In this document: one piece after another, positions 47,894 through 60,387 of the stretch
How positions within the stretch are numbered: position 1 is the first letter of the stretch
How the letters are laid out: the number at the start of each line of letters is the position of its first letter
Source: Bacillus sp. FJAT-28004
GTDB taxonomy: Bacteria > Bacillota > Bacilli > Paenibacillales > Paenibacillaceae
Assembly: GCF_001280845.1 (NCBI RefSeq)
Contig: NZ_LGHP01000001.1
Location: 1,047,178 to 1,111,177, forward strand
Direction of reading: 5' to 3'
Length of the DNA: 64,000 nucleotides
The notes under the pieces: model-generated
Told to the model about the DNA's origin: nothing
The model's input: the letters and a program-made list of their open reading frames with translations, nothing else
The model's database searches: none
Position numbers and translations under genes: made by a program

Positions 47894-49342
47894 ATGAATT
47901 TGACGGACAGTTTTCGTACACGAGTAGTGCTTCTTCATAGCAATGATATACATAGTCGTCTGGAGCATGCCGCCAAGATAGCGTCATTCATCTCGGAGGA
48001 AAGACGAAGCTACGGTAATGAGCGGGTGCTGGCCGTTGACTGTGGCGACCATATGGACCGAATGCGGGTAGAAACGGAAGGCAGCGATGGGATTGTTAAT
48101 GTAGAGCTGCTAAATCAGGCTGGCTATGAAGTGATAACGCTTGGCAATAATGAAGGACTTACTTATTCCTTCAAAACGATTTCAGAGGCGTATACGGATC
48201 GCGCCCATTTTGCGGTCGTTTGTGCAAATATGCACGATACTGCTACAGGAGAGCAGCCCGGGTGGCTGCTTCCAAGCACCATCATTGATAAAAATGGACT
48301 TCGAATCGGCATCATAGGCGTCACAGCAGCTTTCTCTGATTTTTATTCATTGCTTGGTTGGCAAGTGTCGGAACCATTGACGGCGGTACAAGAGCAGGCA
48401 GCCAAGCTGCGAGAAAAGGTAGATGTGCTGGTGGTGATGTCCCATCTAGGGATCTTCTTGGATAAGCAAATGGCGGAGAAGCTTGAGGGCATCGATCTTA
48501 TTCTGGGAGCTCATACCCATCATTTATTGGAAGAACCGATTGTCATCGGTGAAACGACGATTTGTGCAGCCGGGAAATTCGGCGAGTATATCGGGCGAGT
48601 AGAAATCGGAATGGATGACGTTACTTCACGCCCAGTGTTTCGTGCTGCCTGCATACCTACGGCCGCAATGGCAGAGCACCCCGAAGCTGCCGCCATAATC
48701 GGCAGCTACCTGAAGGCGGGACAGCAGCGCCTGAGCCGGGTTATCGCCCGGCTCACCACGCCGCTGCCCGCCAGAGCCGAGCGGGAATCACCGCTCGGCA
48801 ACCTGCTGGCCGCTGGCTTGCGCCGCTGGACCGATGCCGAGATCGGCATCGTCAACGCTGGACAGCTGCTCGGCGGCCTCGCACAAGGGGACGTGACAGC
48901 GGGCGAATTGCACGCCCTCTGTCCGTCGCCAATTAATCCGTGCCTGATGCTTATCGCAGGCACGGATATAAGGACAGCGCTGGAGCAAGCGCTGCTGCCA
49001 GAATTCATTCATAAGCCGATTAAGGGTTACGGCTTTCGCGGTGAAGTGCTTGGAACGCTCGCTATTGACGGTTTGTCCGTTACCTATGATTCGAATAGAT
49101 TGCCGATGGATCGGCTCATTAAGGTAACAGTCAATGGAGAGACGCTGGATGACGAACGTCTATATAAGCTAGGAACGATTGATATGTTCAGTTTTAAAGC
49201 AGGTTATGAGTCGCTCGCTAATGCCGTACAAGTCAATTATTATTTGCCTGAGTTCATACGAGACGTCATTGAAGCTCAACTGCAAAATTCGTCTGAAATT
49301 ACGGAATGTTGTCAGCTCAGGTGGCAAAATGTTTCGATTTGA
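47894..49342 (+). CDS. yunD: bifunctional metallophosphatase/5'-nucleotidase YunD
   Basis: A two-domain nucleotidase of 482 residues. The metallophosphatase domain has LLHSNDIHSRLEH, VDCGDHMD, TLGNNEG, VMSHLG and LGAHTHH; the C-terminal 5'-nucleotidase domain includes ESPLGNLLAAGLRR and IGIVNAGQLLGG. No signal peptide, so it is probably cytoplasmic like YunD of B. subtilis. ATG 47894 follows AAGGAGG. The stretch 48650-48960 is strikingly GC-rich compared with the rest of the gene and contains a perfect 8-bp inverted repeat (GAGCCGGG/CCCGGCTC at 48733-48754). Confidence 0.88.
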   Translation: MNLTDSFRTRVVLLHSNDIHSRLEHAAKIASFISEERRSYGNERVLAVDCGDHMDRMRVETEGSDGIVNVELLNQAGYEVITLGNNEGLTYSFKTISEAYTDRAHFAVVCANMHDTATGEQPGWLLPSTIIDKNGLRIGIIGVTAAFSDFYSLLGWQVSEPLTAVQEQAAKLREKVDVLVVMSHLGIFLDKQMAEKLEGIDLILGAHTHHLLEEPIVIGETTICAAGKFGEYIGRVEIGMDDVTSRPVFRAACIPTAAMAEHPEAAAIIGSYLKAGQQRLSRVIARLTTPLPARAERESPLGNLLAAGLRRWTDAEIGIVNAGQLLGGLAQGDVTAGELHALCPSPINPCLMLIAGTDIRTALEQALLPEFIHKPIKGYGFRGEVLGTLAIDGLSVTYDSNRLPMDRLIKVTVNGETLDDERLYKLGTIDMFSFKAGYESLANAVQVNYYLPEFIRDVIEAQLQNSSEITECCQLRWQNVSI

Positions 49343-49489
49343 CAAAGAATATGAAAAATATCGACATTTCATGTCGAAAAAATAGTATAAAATGGTTGCG
49401 GTTTTCTCGTATATCCCGTACATTAACATTACGAACGATTTTTTCCGATGTAATAGTTAGCTGACATTTAGTGGGGAAGGATCGAGAAA

Positions 49490-50608
49490 ATGCGGTTGTT
49501 GCCAATAGTGAAATGTAAGCCGGGAATGAAACTGGCTAAAAAAATATTTTCTCAAGAAGGTATCGTTCTTCTTGGCGAAAACATGGAACTGACTGAGAGA
49601 TTAATTTCCCGCTTGGATCAGTGTGGGATTCAATATGTTTATATATCAGATCCGAAGACGGATGATATTGTGCTGCCTTCTTTAATTAGAGAGGAAACGA
49701 TGCAGATCGCGTTGAAGGAAATTCGAACGAATTTCCGCGAGATGATGGATCGACCGAAACGTAAAAAAGGCGTGACCTACCCTTATATCGCACAGCCTTT
49801 TAAAAATATGATGAATATGATTATCGATGATCTCTCCGGTCATAAAGATGCGATGATCATGTTGATGGACATGAGCTCAGTAGATCATTATTTGTTCCAG
49901 CATTCCTTAAACGTCTGCGTATACACGACACTGTTAGGCATGTCGAATGGTTATTCGAAGGAAGAGCTTACGACGCTTGGCATGGGTGCTCTTCTTCATG
50001 ATATCGGTAAAACTCAAATTGCGATCGATGTATTAAGAAAGCCAGGTTCCCTCTCGAAAGAGGAGTTCGAAGCAATGAAGCAGCATGCCAGAATTGGTTA
50101 TGAGCTTCTTAAGGATGAGCCTAACTTGCCGCTGCTTGTTGCTCACTGTGCATTCCAGCATCATGAGCGAATTGACGGAAGCGGTTATCCGCGCGGCATA
50201 AAAGGCAATGAAATTCATGATTATGCGAAGTGGATCGGCTTGGTCGATTCGTATGACGCCATGACAACAAACCGCGTATATAGCGCTCCGATGCTTCCGC
50301 ATCACGCGATTGAGCGGTTATATGCGGGAACGGGAACACTATATGAGCAACGAATGCTGCAGCTGTTCCGCGATAAGGTTGCTATTTATCCCATTGGAAT
50401 AACGGTAAAGTTGCAAACAGGAGAGTCGGGTATTGTGGCAGATCTTAATCACTCTTACCCACATCGACCTATTATCCGTGTACTATATAATGAAGCGGGC
50501 GAGGAACTGAAAGCACCATACGAGATCGATTTGTCGAAGCAGCTCACGATGATGATCGTAAGCGTGAACGATGATGCGAGTGAAGTGCAGTTTGCCTCGG
50601 GCATTTAA
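49490..50608 (+). CDS. HD-GYP domain phosphodiesterase 2
   Basis: A 372-residue cytoplasmic protein with SSVDHYLFQHSLNVCVY, ALLHDIGKTQI, QHARIGYELL, the diagnostic HHERIDGSGYPRGIKGNEI and VDSYDAMTTNRVY. Cyclic-di-GMP hydrolysis is the known activity of the family. ATG 49490 follows GGGGAAGG. Paralogue of the gene at 43248, about 30 percent similar by eye. It follows yunD after 147 bases and is probably separately transcribed. Confidence 0.92.
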   Translation: MRLLPIVKCKPGMKLAKKIFSQEGIVLLGENMELTERLISRLDQCGIQYVYISDPKTDDIVLPSLIREETMQIALKEIRTNFREMMDRPKRKKGVTYPYIAQPFKNMMNMIIDDLSGHKDAMIMLMDMSSVDHYLFQHSLNVCVYTTLLGMSNGYSKEELTTLGMGALLHDIGKTQIAIDVLRKPGSLSKEEFEAMKQHARIGYELLKDEPNLPLLVAHCAFQHHERIDGSGYPRGIKGNEIHDYAKWIGLVDSYDAMTTNRVYSAPMLPHHAIERLYAGTGTLYEQRMLQLFRDKVAIYPIGITVKLQTGESGIVADLNHSYPHRPIIRVLYNEAGEELKAPYEIDLSKQLTMMIVSVNDDASEVQFASGI

Positions 50609-50622
50609 AGATTTACAGATTG

Positions 50623-50644
50623 GGAGCCGTCGAGGCTCCTTTTT
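50623..50644 (+). terminator. terminator after HD-GYP gene 2
   Basis: GGAGCC/GGCTCC stem with a short loop, followed by T5. Confidence 0.8.
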
Positions 50645-50731
50645 CGCCGTTTTATTTGCTTCCTTCGCAGTCGCGCATTACAATAAAAACAGAATGATTC
50701 ATTCCAGAACATAAGTCAGGTGCTGAAAAAA

Positions 50732-51871
50732 ATGAACACAATACCATTTCAACAATCAAGTAGACCATTATCCACACTTTCGCCAATGAATGATCCGTGG
50801 GATCCCATTCGTTCATTGCAGCAATATGGAAGACATCGATTAACAAGCGTCGAAATGACCGTGTCCAACCTATGCAATATGCGATGTGAGCATTGCGCCG
50901 TTGGAGACACACTCGTAATGACAGAGCCCGCCAAGCTGCCGCTTAAGCAGATGCTGGACCGACTGGATGAAGTGGAGCATCTCGAAACGATAAGCATCAC
51001 AGGCGGCGAGCCATCCTTCTCCGATCGAACGGTTCGTGATTACATGGTGCCGTTGCTTCAATACGCCCGCAGTCGCGGCATTCGCTCCCAAATTAATTCA
51101 AACGTGACTCTGCCTTATAGCCGTTATGAGCAGCTGGCTCCTTATTTAGATGTCATGCACATTTCGTTTAACTACACGTCTCCTGAAGATTTTCACCAAA
51201 TTGGATTTGCGAAAGCCAATCACCATGTATCGCTCGAAGCTGCGACCAAGCTTTATGAACGAATGATAGAAAATACGCGTAGGCTTAGCGAGACAGGTGT
51301 ACTTGTATCCGCGGAGTCAATGATTAATTACAAAACGTATGACAAAATCGATGAGATTCATAAGCTGATCGTGGATATGGGCTGTCAGAGGCATGAGGTG
51401 CATCCGATGTATCCAAGCTCCTTCGCGAAGGACTTGCCGGTGCTCACAAGGGAACAAATGCTGGAGGCTATTGAACGATTGTTGCGGGCACGAGACCAAT
51501 CCGTATGGATGCTGTTCGGCACGCTTCCCTTTTATCCATGCAGCGATAGCACATCAGAGCGTGAACTGCTGCGAAGATTGGCGAAGGAGCCAAATGTAAC
51601 CGTACGTAATGATCCTGATGGCCGCAATCGACTAAACGTCAACTTGTTTACAGGCGATGTATTTGTCACAGATTTTTCAGATGTACCCGCTTTTGGCAAC
51701 ATCGGCTCATCCAAATTGGAAGATTTATTTGATAAATGGCTGGATCATTCCCTTGCGCAAAGCGTGAATTGTCATTGTCCGGTTGCCTCATGCTGCGGTC
51801 CTAATCTCCTTGTCAAAGATATGTACTATAAAAATGTTAATTTCCATGAGCGCAGCGCAATACTTGATTAG
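50732..51871 (+). CDS. yfkAB: radical SAM CxCxxxxC protein YfkAB
   Basis: Radical-SAM protein of 379 residues. The cluster motif is NLCNMRCEHC, followed by SITGGEPSF; the C-terminal CHCPVASC gives the CxCxxxxC motif that names this family in Bacillus. The N-terminal SPMNDPWDPIRSL is also typical. The physiological reaction is not known to me. ATG 50732 has AGGTG about 11 bases before it. Its neighbours are not obviously related. Confidence 0.9.
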   Translation: MNTIPFQQSSRPLSTLSPMNDPWDPIRSLQQYGRHRLTSVEMTVSNLCNMRCEHCAVGDTLVMTEPAKLPLKQMLDRLDEVEHLETISITGGEPSFSDRTVRDYMVPLLQYARSRGIRSQINSNVTLPYSRYEQLAPYLDVMHISFNYTSPEDFHQIGFAKANHHVSLEAATKLYERMIENTRRLSETGVLVSAESMINYKTYDKIDEIHKLIVDMGCQRHEVHPMYPSSFAKDLPVLTREQMLEAIERLLRARDQSVWMLFGTLPFYPCSDSTSERELLRRLAKEPNVTVRNDPDGRNRLNVNLFTGDVFVTDFSDVPAFGNIGSSKLEDLFDKWLDHSLAQSVNCHCPVASCCGPNLLVKDMYYKNVNFHERSAILD

Positions 51872-51935
51872 TATGAAAGAGCTGGTTTAAGAGTGGCTTA
51901 AAGTGCATATAAAAGAATAGAGAGGAGGATAAGCT

Positions 51936-52967
51936 GTGTCTATTAAGACAATCGTATTTATCGCTTTAGGGTTGCTGTTGCTCTATTTGTTTTTTACGGT
52001 AGGTGCTCCTTTCTTGCTTGCGCTTGTTGTGGCTATCTTTCTAGAGCCGCTTAATCAGCTGTTTATGAAAAAATTTCGAATGAATCGGCTTTTGGCAGCC
52101 ACGATATCAAGCAGCCTATTTACGGTTATTCTCATAGGTCTAATCGCGTTGCTTGGCGTGAAAATTGTAGCCGAATTGATAGCTTTTTTCAAAAAAGTGC
52201 CTCAATACTTCGAAGATGCCAATGGGATGGTAGACGATCTCATGTTTCAGGCACAATCGTTATATCAAAATTTCCCTCCCGATGCGATTGAAACGCTAGA
52301 GAAATGGCTAATGGAGCTAACGAGTACTTTAACGAAAATGGTGGGCACTTTATCGAACACAGTTATCGCCTTCGCCTCAAGTATCCCGGGCATGTTCATC
52401 TTCTTTATCGTCTTTTTGGTAGCGGTATACATGATGAGCTTCAGCTTAAATACGATGAAGGCAACGGTGCTGTCATTGTTTGAAGTGAAATCGCAGCCCC
52501 AGGTCAATGATTTGCTGAACAATCTTAAAAAGTCGATTTTTGGTTTCTTGCGCTCACAGTTTATTTTGAGTGCTCTAACCTACATCATTTCGTTAATTGG
52601 TCTGCTGATACTTCATGTCAAATATCCGCTTGCCATCGCGCTGCTAATTATCATTGTTGATATTATGCCGATTCTTGGAACAGGCTCGGTACTGGTACCA
52701 TGGGGCAGTTATTTGTTGCTGACGGGTAATGTTTATGTTGGCGTAGGGCTTATCGTTTTATTTGTAGTCATTACTGTATTCCGCCGCATCGTAGAGCCTA
52801 AAATTCTCGGTGATTCTGTAGGTATCGGTTCATTGTCTGCACTTGTAAGCTTATATGTCGGTTTCAAGTTGGTCGGCGTTATCGGTGTATTCATCGGGCC
52901 GCTAGTCGTTATCATTTACATGGCTGCTCGTAGAGCTGGTTTATTCCAAATGAAATTTAAGTTATAG
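51936..52967 (+). CDS. AI-2E family membrane protein, YtvI-like
   Basis: A 343-residue permease-like protein with about eight transmembrane helices. The family core is recognisable in PFLLALVVAIFLEPLNQLF, FGFLRSQFILSALTYIIS, VDIMPILGTGSVLVPWG and GFKLVGVIGVFIGPLVVI. YtvI-type members belong to sporulation in Bacillus. GTG 51936 follows GAGAGGAGG. Transport substrate unknown. Confidence 0.87.
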   Translation: MSIKTIVFIALGLLLLYLFFTVGAPFLLALVVAIFLEPLNQLFMKKFRMNRLLAATISSSLFTVILIGLIALLGVKIVAELIAFFKKVPQYFEDANGMVDDLMFQAQSLYQNFPPDAIETLEKWLMELTSTLTKMVGTLSNTVIAFASSIPGMFIFFIVFLVAVYMMSFSLNTMKATVLSLFEVKSQPQVNDLLNNLKKSIFGFLRSQFILSALTYIISLIGLLILHVKYPLAIALLIIIVDIMPILGTGSVLVPWGSYLLLTGNVYVGVGLIVLFVVITVFRRIVEPKILGDSVGIGSLSALVSLYVGFKLVGVIGVFIGPLVVIIYMAARRAGLFQMKFKL

Positions 52968-53039
52968 CCAATTTTGCAGTGGCATGGAAAATAGAGGGTT
53001 GACACCCTTCTTTACTAAACGGTATAGTCAAACAAGGAA

Positions 53040-53132
53040 ATCCACTAGGGGCGCCGTCATGGCTGAGATAAAGCGAAACGCTTTGGTCCCTTTGAACCTG
53101 ATCTGGGTTATGCCAGCGTAGGAAAGTGGGAT
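53040..53132 (+). ncRNA. TPP riboswitch (THI element)
   Basis: Canonical sequence: AGGGGCGCC, CTGAGA, a variable stem-loop, CCCTTTGAACCTGATCTGG, then TTATGCCAGCGTAGGAAAGT. It lies upstream of thiC and is followed by a terminator, so control by TPP through early termination is expected. Confidence 0.97.
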
Positions 53133-53257
53133 TGTGCGTTTATGCTTTGCGTGTGAAAGCTCTGCCGGAATAAGCTGAAGCCTCAGCTTGTGCGGCATAA
53201 CTTTATCTGCTTTGGGGAGACCTTGGCATGATAACATACGCATGACGACACTCTTCG

Positions 53258-53286
53258 ACCGCTCCTTCGCTGGAGCGGTTTTTTTG
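53258..53286 (+). terminator. riboswitch-linked terminator
   Basis: ACCGCTCC/GGAGCGGT with a 6-base loop, followed by seven T. It lies 125 bases after the aptamer and about 180 bases before thiC. Confidence 0.85.
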
Positions 53287-53383
53287 TTTGGCTCCTATTG
53301 AAGCTTTTCGTCAGAAATGCTTCGATACGACCATGCTCGCTCCAGCGATTGCAGCTCATGCAGCGACCTAGCTGCATGTATAG

Positions 53384-56300
<2,917 letters not shown>

Positions 56301-56332
56301 ATAATTTCGATGAAGGAAGGATGTGTTCGTGA

Positions 56333-57187
56333 ATGAGTAGACCAGACTGGCGAGATTTCCAGCTCTACGCCATTACGGCGAAATCCAATCACCCTGGAAA
56401 ATCGGTCGTTGAAGTGATGGAACAGGCGTTGATCGGAGGAGCTCAAATTGTCCAGCTTCGCAACAAAACGGGCACGAGGGAAGAGGTGCTTGAAGAGGCC
56501 AAAGCCCTTCGTATACTCACGCGGCGATATAATGTTCCTTTCATCATCAATGATTATCCCGATATTGTTCTTGAGACGGATGCTGACGGCGTTCATTTGG
56601 GGCAAGATGATATGCCAATTGCCAAAGCAAGAGAATTGCTTGGTCCTGATCGCATAATTGGAATATCCACCCATAACCTGCTGCAGGCGTTAGCTGCTGA
56701 GCAGGAGGGAGCTGACTATATCGGAGTCGGGCCAGTATATCCAACCGAAACGAAGCCGGGCCGTACCGCTGTTACGACAAGCTATGTAGCGGAGGCGGCT
56801 CATCATGTAACCATACCGTTCGTGGCTATAGGCGGCATTACCCTCGGGAATGTTGATGCTGTGCTTGCGGCTGGGGCATCGCGTATATGCGCGGTTTCAG
56901 CAATTGTTGGCAATGATGATCCGGCAAGCGTTTGCCGGGCTTTCTTAAAGAAGATCGAAACGCGCCATTCCGAGAATGTTCTTCCAGTAAAAACAGTGAA
57001 GATTAACGGTCGCGAAGAGCAGATAAGTGCAAGAACGGTCGAAGAGCTGGTTATCCAGCTTGGACAGCAAAATAAGAAGCTCGTCATTGAGCTTGACGGA
57101 ATGATCGTACAGCGTGCGCTTTGGGCAGAAACCGAATTGCTTAGCGGGAGTTCCATTGAACTTGTACATTTTGTCGGAGGGGGCTGA
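56333..57187 (+). CDS. thiamine phosphate synthase ThiE fused to sulfur carrier ThiS
   Basis: Residues 1-210 are Thi[46 protein letters not shown] and [11 protein letters not shown]. It couples the pyrimidine and thiazole units. Residues about 219-284 are ThiS, beginning VKINGREEQ and ending VHFVGGG with the free C-terminal Gly-Gly needed for thiocarboxylate formation. No separate thiS or thiE exists nearby. The Shine-Dalgarno GAAGGAAGG is about 12 bases before ATG. Confidence 0.93.
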   Translation: MSRPDWRDFQLYAITAKSNHPGKSVVEVMEQALIGGAQIVQLRNKTGTREEVLEEAKALRILTRRYNVPFIINDYPDIVLETDADGVHLGQDDMPIAKARELLGPDRIIGISTHNLLQALAAEQEGADYIGVGPVYPTETKPGRTAVTTSYVAEAAHHVTIPFVAIGGITLGNVDAVLAAGASRICAVSAIVGNDDPASVCRAFLKKIETRHSENVLPVKTVKINGREEQISARTVEELVIQLGQQNKKLVIELDGMIVQRALWAETELLSGSSIELVHFVGGG

Positions 57188-57192
57188 ACCGT

Positions 57193-58011
57193 TTGAAAGA
57201 TTGGGTAAATGAAGATTCACTCCTAATTGGAGGGCAGGTGCTGCGATCGCGATTTCTGTTCGGTACGGGACGGTTTCCAAGTCCGGCCATACTGCAGCAA
57301 GCGCTTGTTGCATCGGGTTCGGAGGTCATTACGTTCGCAGTTAGACGGGTCAATCTGGAGAGTGTGGAGGATGATTCGGTACTTCAGCACGTTGAAGACA
57401 GACAAATGCAATATTTGCCGAATACATCAGGTGCGAGAACTGCTGAGGAGGCCGTCCGAATCGCAAGGCTGGCAAGGGAAGCTGGGCTTGGCAATTGGAT
57501 CAAGGTTGAAATCAGCGGAGATCATCGAACGCTTCTGCCTGATCCAATTGAGACGCTGCGAGCTACGGAGCAGCTTGCAAACGAAGGTTTTATTGTACTT
57601 CCTTATACATCTGATGACCCTATCTTATGTCGGAGGCTAGAAGAAGCAGGTGCATCCGCAATTATGCCTGGCGGATCGCCAATTGGATCTGGACTTGGAT
57701 TGCTCAATCCTTATAACCTTGGGCTTATTGCGGAGCAGTCAAGTGTTCCGGTTATTATAGATGCGGGCATTGGATCAGCGAAGGACGCTGCGGAAGCGAT
57801 GGAGCTGGGCGCGGATGGTATTTTGGCTAATACGCCGATCGCTAAGGCGCAGGACCCGGTTTTGATGGCTCGCGCGTTTCGCTTAGCAATAGAAGCAGGC
57901 CGATTAGCGTGGCAGGCTGGCCGCATTCCGAAGAAACGTTATGCATCTGCAAGCAGTGATTGGGCAGGATCTTTATTTGAAACAGGAGTGAGCACAGGAG
58001 GGGAGCAATAA
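57193..58011 (+). CDS. thiG: thiazole synthase ThiG
   Basis: TIM-barrel enzyme of 272 residues that joins deoxyxylulose phosphate, dehydroglycine and the ThiS sulfur. [19 protein letters not shown], the Schiff-base Lys in [20 protein letters not shown] and [13 protein letters not shown] are conserved. TTG 57193 is 5 bases after the previous stop. The stop overlaps the thiO ATG by one base (TAATG). Confidence 0.95.
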   Translation: MKDWVNEDSLLIGGQVLRSRFLFGTGRFPSPAILQQALVASGSEVITFAVRRVNLESVEDDSVLQHVEDRQMQYLPNTSGARTAEEAVRIARLAREAGLGNWIKVEISGDHRTLLPDPIETLRATEQLANEGFIVLPYTSDDPILCRRLEEAGASAIMPGGSPIGSGLGLLNPYNLGLIAEQSSVPVIIDAGIGSAKDAAEAMELGADGILANTPIAKAQDPVLMARAFRLAIEAGRLAWQAGRIPKKRYASASSDWAGSLFETGVSTGGEQ

Positions 58012-59162
58012 TGTCCCAATCGGTAATCATACTCGGAGGCGGCATTATCGGTTTGTCCTGTGCTTTCGAGGCGGCAAGAAGGGGAATGAACGTGACTCTT
58101 ATTGAGCCAAGCGCACTTGGAGGGCAAGCATCTGGCGCAGCGGCAGGGATGCTTGCCCCGTTTTCAGAAAATACGGAGCAGCCCGATGCATTTTTTCATC
58201 TGTGTTTAAACAGTCTTCACAGTTATCCAGCATGGATAAAAGCGATAGAAGAACAATCCGGCATGTCTGCAGAGTGGGTCCAAAGCGGCAGCATCAATGT
58301 ATTCATGCATGAAGCCGATGCGCTCCCTATTCAGTCCAGATTGCAATGGCAAAATAAATGGGGCGCGGAAGCGCAGTTTATTGATGGAGCTCAGCTCAGG
58401 AAGCTCGAGCCGATGATTGCACAATCGGCGATTGCTGGTGTATTTACACAGAAGGAGAGCCATGTGTACGCGCCAAAGCTCGTTGCAGCGCTTGAAGAAG
58501 CATGCCGCACGCTCGGAGTCGTCATCCTACCGCATGCCGGGAAGATTGAAGAGGTAGTGGTACATCAGAGCGGCGGTGTTTCAGTCTATGCAGAAGCTAT
58601 CGCGAAGCCTATTCACGGAGACCGGCTTGTCGTAAGTGCGGGCGCTTGGTCAGGTGAATATGAACGATGGTTCGGATTATCTATTCCAATCCACCCTATT
58701 CGCGGACAAATATGTTCATATGAGCATCAGGCATCTGAGGTGCGTCATATGGTATTTTCCAGTCAAGCCTATTGGGTCGGAAAAAGAAATGCTCGTCTCG
58801 TATGCGGAGCTTCAGAGGATGTTGCAGGTTTCGAAACCAGTGTGACCGAGCGGGGCATCGCCCGTTTAATTCGGAGCAGCAATAAGCTTTTTCCATTTCT
58901 TGAAGGCAAAGAAACCGCACATCGATGGGCAGGCTTGCGTCCCGCAACACGAGACGGGCTTCCGCTGCTTGGGCAAGTGGAGGGAATGCCAGCTGTTATT
59001 ATGGCAGCAGGACATTATCGTAATGGTATTTTGTTAAGTCCGATAACCGCTCATATTGTCGCTGATATATTGGAAGAAAAGCAGGAAAAACAGTCGATCA
59101 GCAGATTCTCGCCAAATCGCTTTATGACTATTGCTCAAAAGGGTAGACTTTCCTCTTCCTAG
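58011..59162 (+). CDS. thiO: glycine oxidase ThiO
   Basis: FAD-dependent oxidase of 383 residues that makes dehydroglycine for ThiG. FAD motif IILGGGIIGLSCAFEAARRG, SGAAAGMLAP, the C-terminal HRWAGLRPATRDGLPLLG and AAGHYRNGILLSP are present. Last gene of the thiamine operon; thiD and thiM are not in the window. Confidence 0.95.
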   Translation: MSQSVIILGGGIIGLSCAFEAARRGMNVTLIEPSALGGQASGAAAGMLAPFSENTEQPDAFFHLCLNSLHSYPAWIKAIEEQSGMSAEWVQSGSINVFMHEADALPIQSRLQWQNKWGAEAQFIDGAQLRKLEPMIAQSAIAGVFTQKESHVYAPKLVAALEEACRTLGVVILPHAGKIEEVVVHQSGGVSVYAEAIAKPIHGDRLVVSAGAWSGEYERWFGLSIPIHPIRGQICSYEHQASEVRHMVFSSQAYWVGKRNARLVCGASEDVAGFETSVTERGIARLIRSSNKLFPFLEGKETAHRWAGLRPATRDGLPLLGQVEGMPAVIMAAGHYRNGILLSPITAHIVADILEEKQEKQSISRFSPNRFMTIAQKGRLSSS

Positions 59163-59203
59163 GAAGCAGCTTTAAGGGGACTTGAATAATCTTAATTATT
59201 GCA

Positions 59204-59232
59204 TTGAAAACAATTGAAAAATCTGCTATATT
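59204..59232 (+). promoter_or_regulatory. promoter of the siderophore permease genes
   Basis: TTGAAA at 59204-59209, exactly 17 bases, then TATATT at 59227-59232, with the TGC of an extended -10. Confidence 0.8.
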
Positions 59233-59251
59233 GAAAACGAGAATCGTTATC
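59233..59251 (+). promoter_or_regulatory. Fur box
   Basis: GAAAACGAGAATCGTTATC matches the 19-bp Fur consensus GATAATGATAATCATTATC at about 15 of 19 positions. It lies directly after the -10 box, where bound repressor would block transcription. Confidence 0.8.
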
Positions 59252-59344
59252 AGTTGAGTGGATTTTTTTTTTATGTCTGGAAACAGATCTTCCTTTGTGA
59301 AGCATATTTTCAACAAAAGTATACATACAGAAGGGTAGTTTTCA

Positions 59345-60385
59345 ATGTCTTCTCTATCAAGCAAGAAAGCGCTGGCAGGAACAAAGCTGCGCACACGGCC
59401 GCTAGTGGCTACGATTATTTTATTTGGCGGAATTGCAGCACTCCTATTATCGTTGGCATTATCAATCTCGGTCGGTGCAGCAGATATCAGTCTCTCTACG
59501 GTGTGGGAAGGCGTATTCCACTTCAATGAGGAAAATATTCAACATCAAATTATTAAAGAACTTCGTATGCCGCGTGCGTTAGCAGCCGCCTTGGTAGGAG
59601 CAGCATTTGCTGTCGCAGGTTCAGTCATGCAAGGCATGACTAGAAATCCGTTAGCAGACTCAAGCTTGCTCGGAATTAACGCAGGAGCAGGTTTTATGCT
59701 GGCGCTTTGCTTCGCTTTTTTCCCTTCGATATCCTATCTAGGCCTTATGTTTGTTTGCTTTGCAGGTGCAGCTGTTGCTATGGGACTCGTATACGGAATC
59801 GGCTCATTAGCGAAGGGCGGTTTAACACCTGTGCGGCTTACGCTAGCAGGTGCGGCTGTAGGGGCGTTGCTGCTTGCTATTACGGAAGGCATAGCGATTT
59901 ATTATAAAATTGGTCAGGATTTGGCTTTCTGGTACGCTGGCGGGGTAGCAGGAACCAAATGGCTGCAAATTCAAATTGTATCACCATGGGTAATAGGTGG
60001 ACTGCTTGGGGCCATAGTGTTATCGCGATCAATTACGTTACTAAGCTTAGGCGATGATGTCGCTGCAGGCCTTGGACAACGAACTGGCCTAGTGAAGGCA
60101 GCAGGTGTCATCATTGTCTTATTGCTGGCAGGTTCAGCTGTTTCAGCGGTAGGCTCTATCGGTTTTGTAGGCTTGATTATTCCTCATATCTCACGATTCC
60201 TTGTTGGCGTCGACTACAGGTGGATCATTCCTTGCTCGGCTGTTTTGGGAAGTTTACTTATGGTGTTGGCGGACATTGGGGGAAGACTTATTAACCCACC
60301 TCAGGAAGTAGCCATCGGCATTATAATCGCGGTGATAGGCGTTCCATTCTTCCTCTATCTTGTAACAAGAATGAAGGGAGAATAA
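59345..60385 (+). CDS. FecCD-family iron-siderophore ABC permease 1
   Basis: A 346-residue permease with about nine helices. The family motifs LRMPRALAAALVGAAFAVAG, GMTRNPLADSSLLGINAGAG and GSIGFVGLIIPHISRFLVG are clear. It forms the membrane channel with the next gene and is similar to FeuB/FhuB-type subunits. No binding protein or ATPase gene accompanies it here. AAGGG precedes ATG 59345. Confidence 0.92.
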   Translation: MSSLSSKKALAGTKLRTRPLVATIILFGGIAALLLSLALSISVGAADISLSTVWEGVFHFNEENIQHQIIKELRMPRALAAALVGAAFAVAGSVMQGMTRNPLADSSLLGINAGAGFMLALCFAFFPSISYLGLMFVCFAGAAVAMGLVYGIGSLAKGGLTPVRLTLAGAAVGALLLAITEGIAIYYKIGQDLAFWYAGGVAGTKWLQIQIVSPWVIGGLLGAIVLSRSITLLSLGDDVAAGLGQRTGLVKAAGVIIVLLLAGSAVSAVGSIGFVGLIIPHISRFLVGVDYRWIIPCSAVLGSLLMVLADIGGRLINPPQEVAIGIIIAVIGVPFFLYLVTRMKGE

Positions 60386-60387
60386 GC

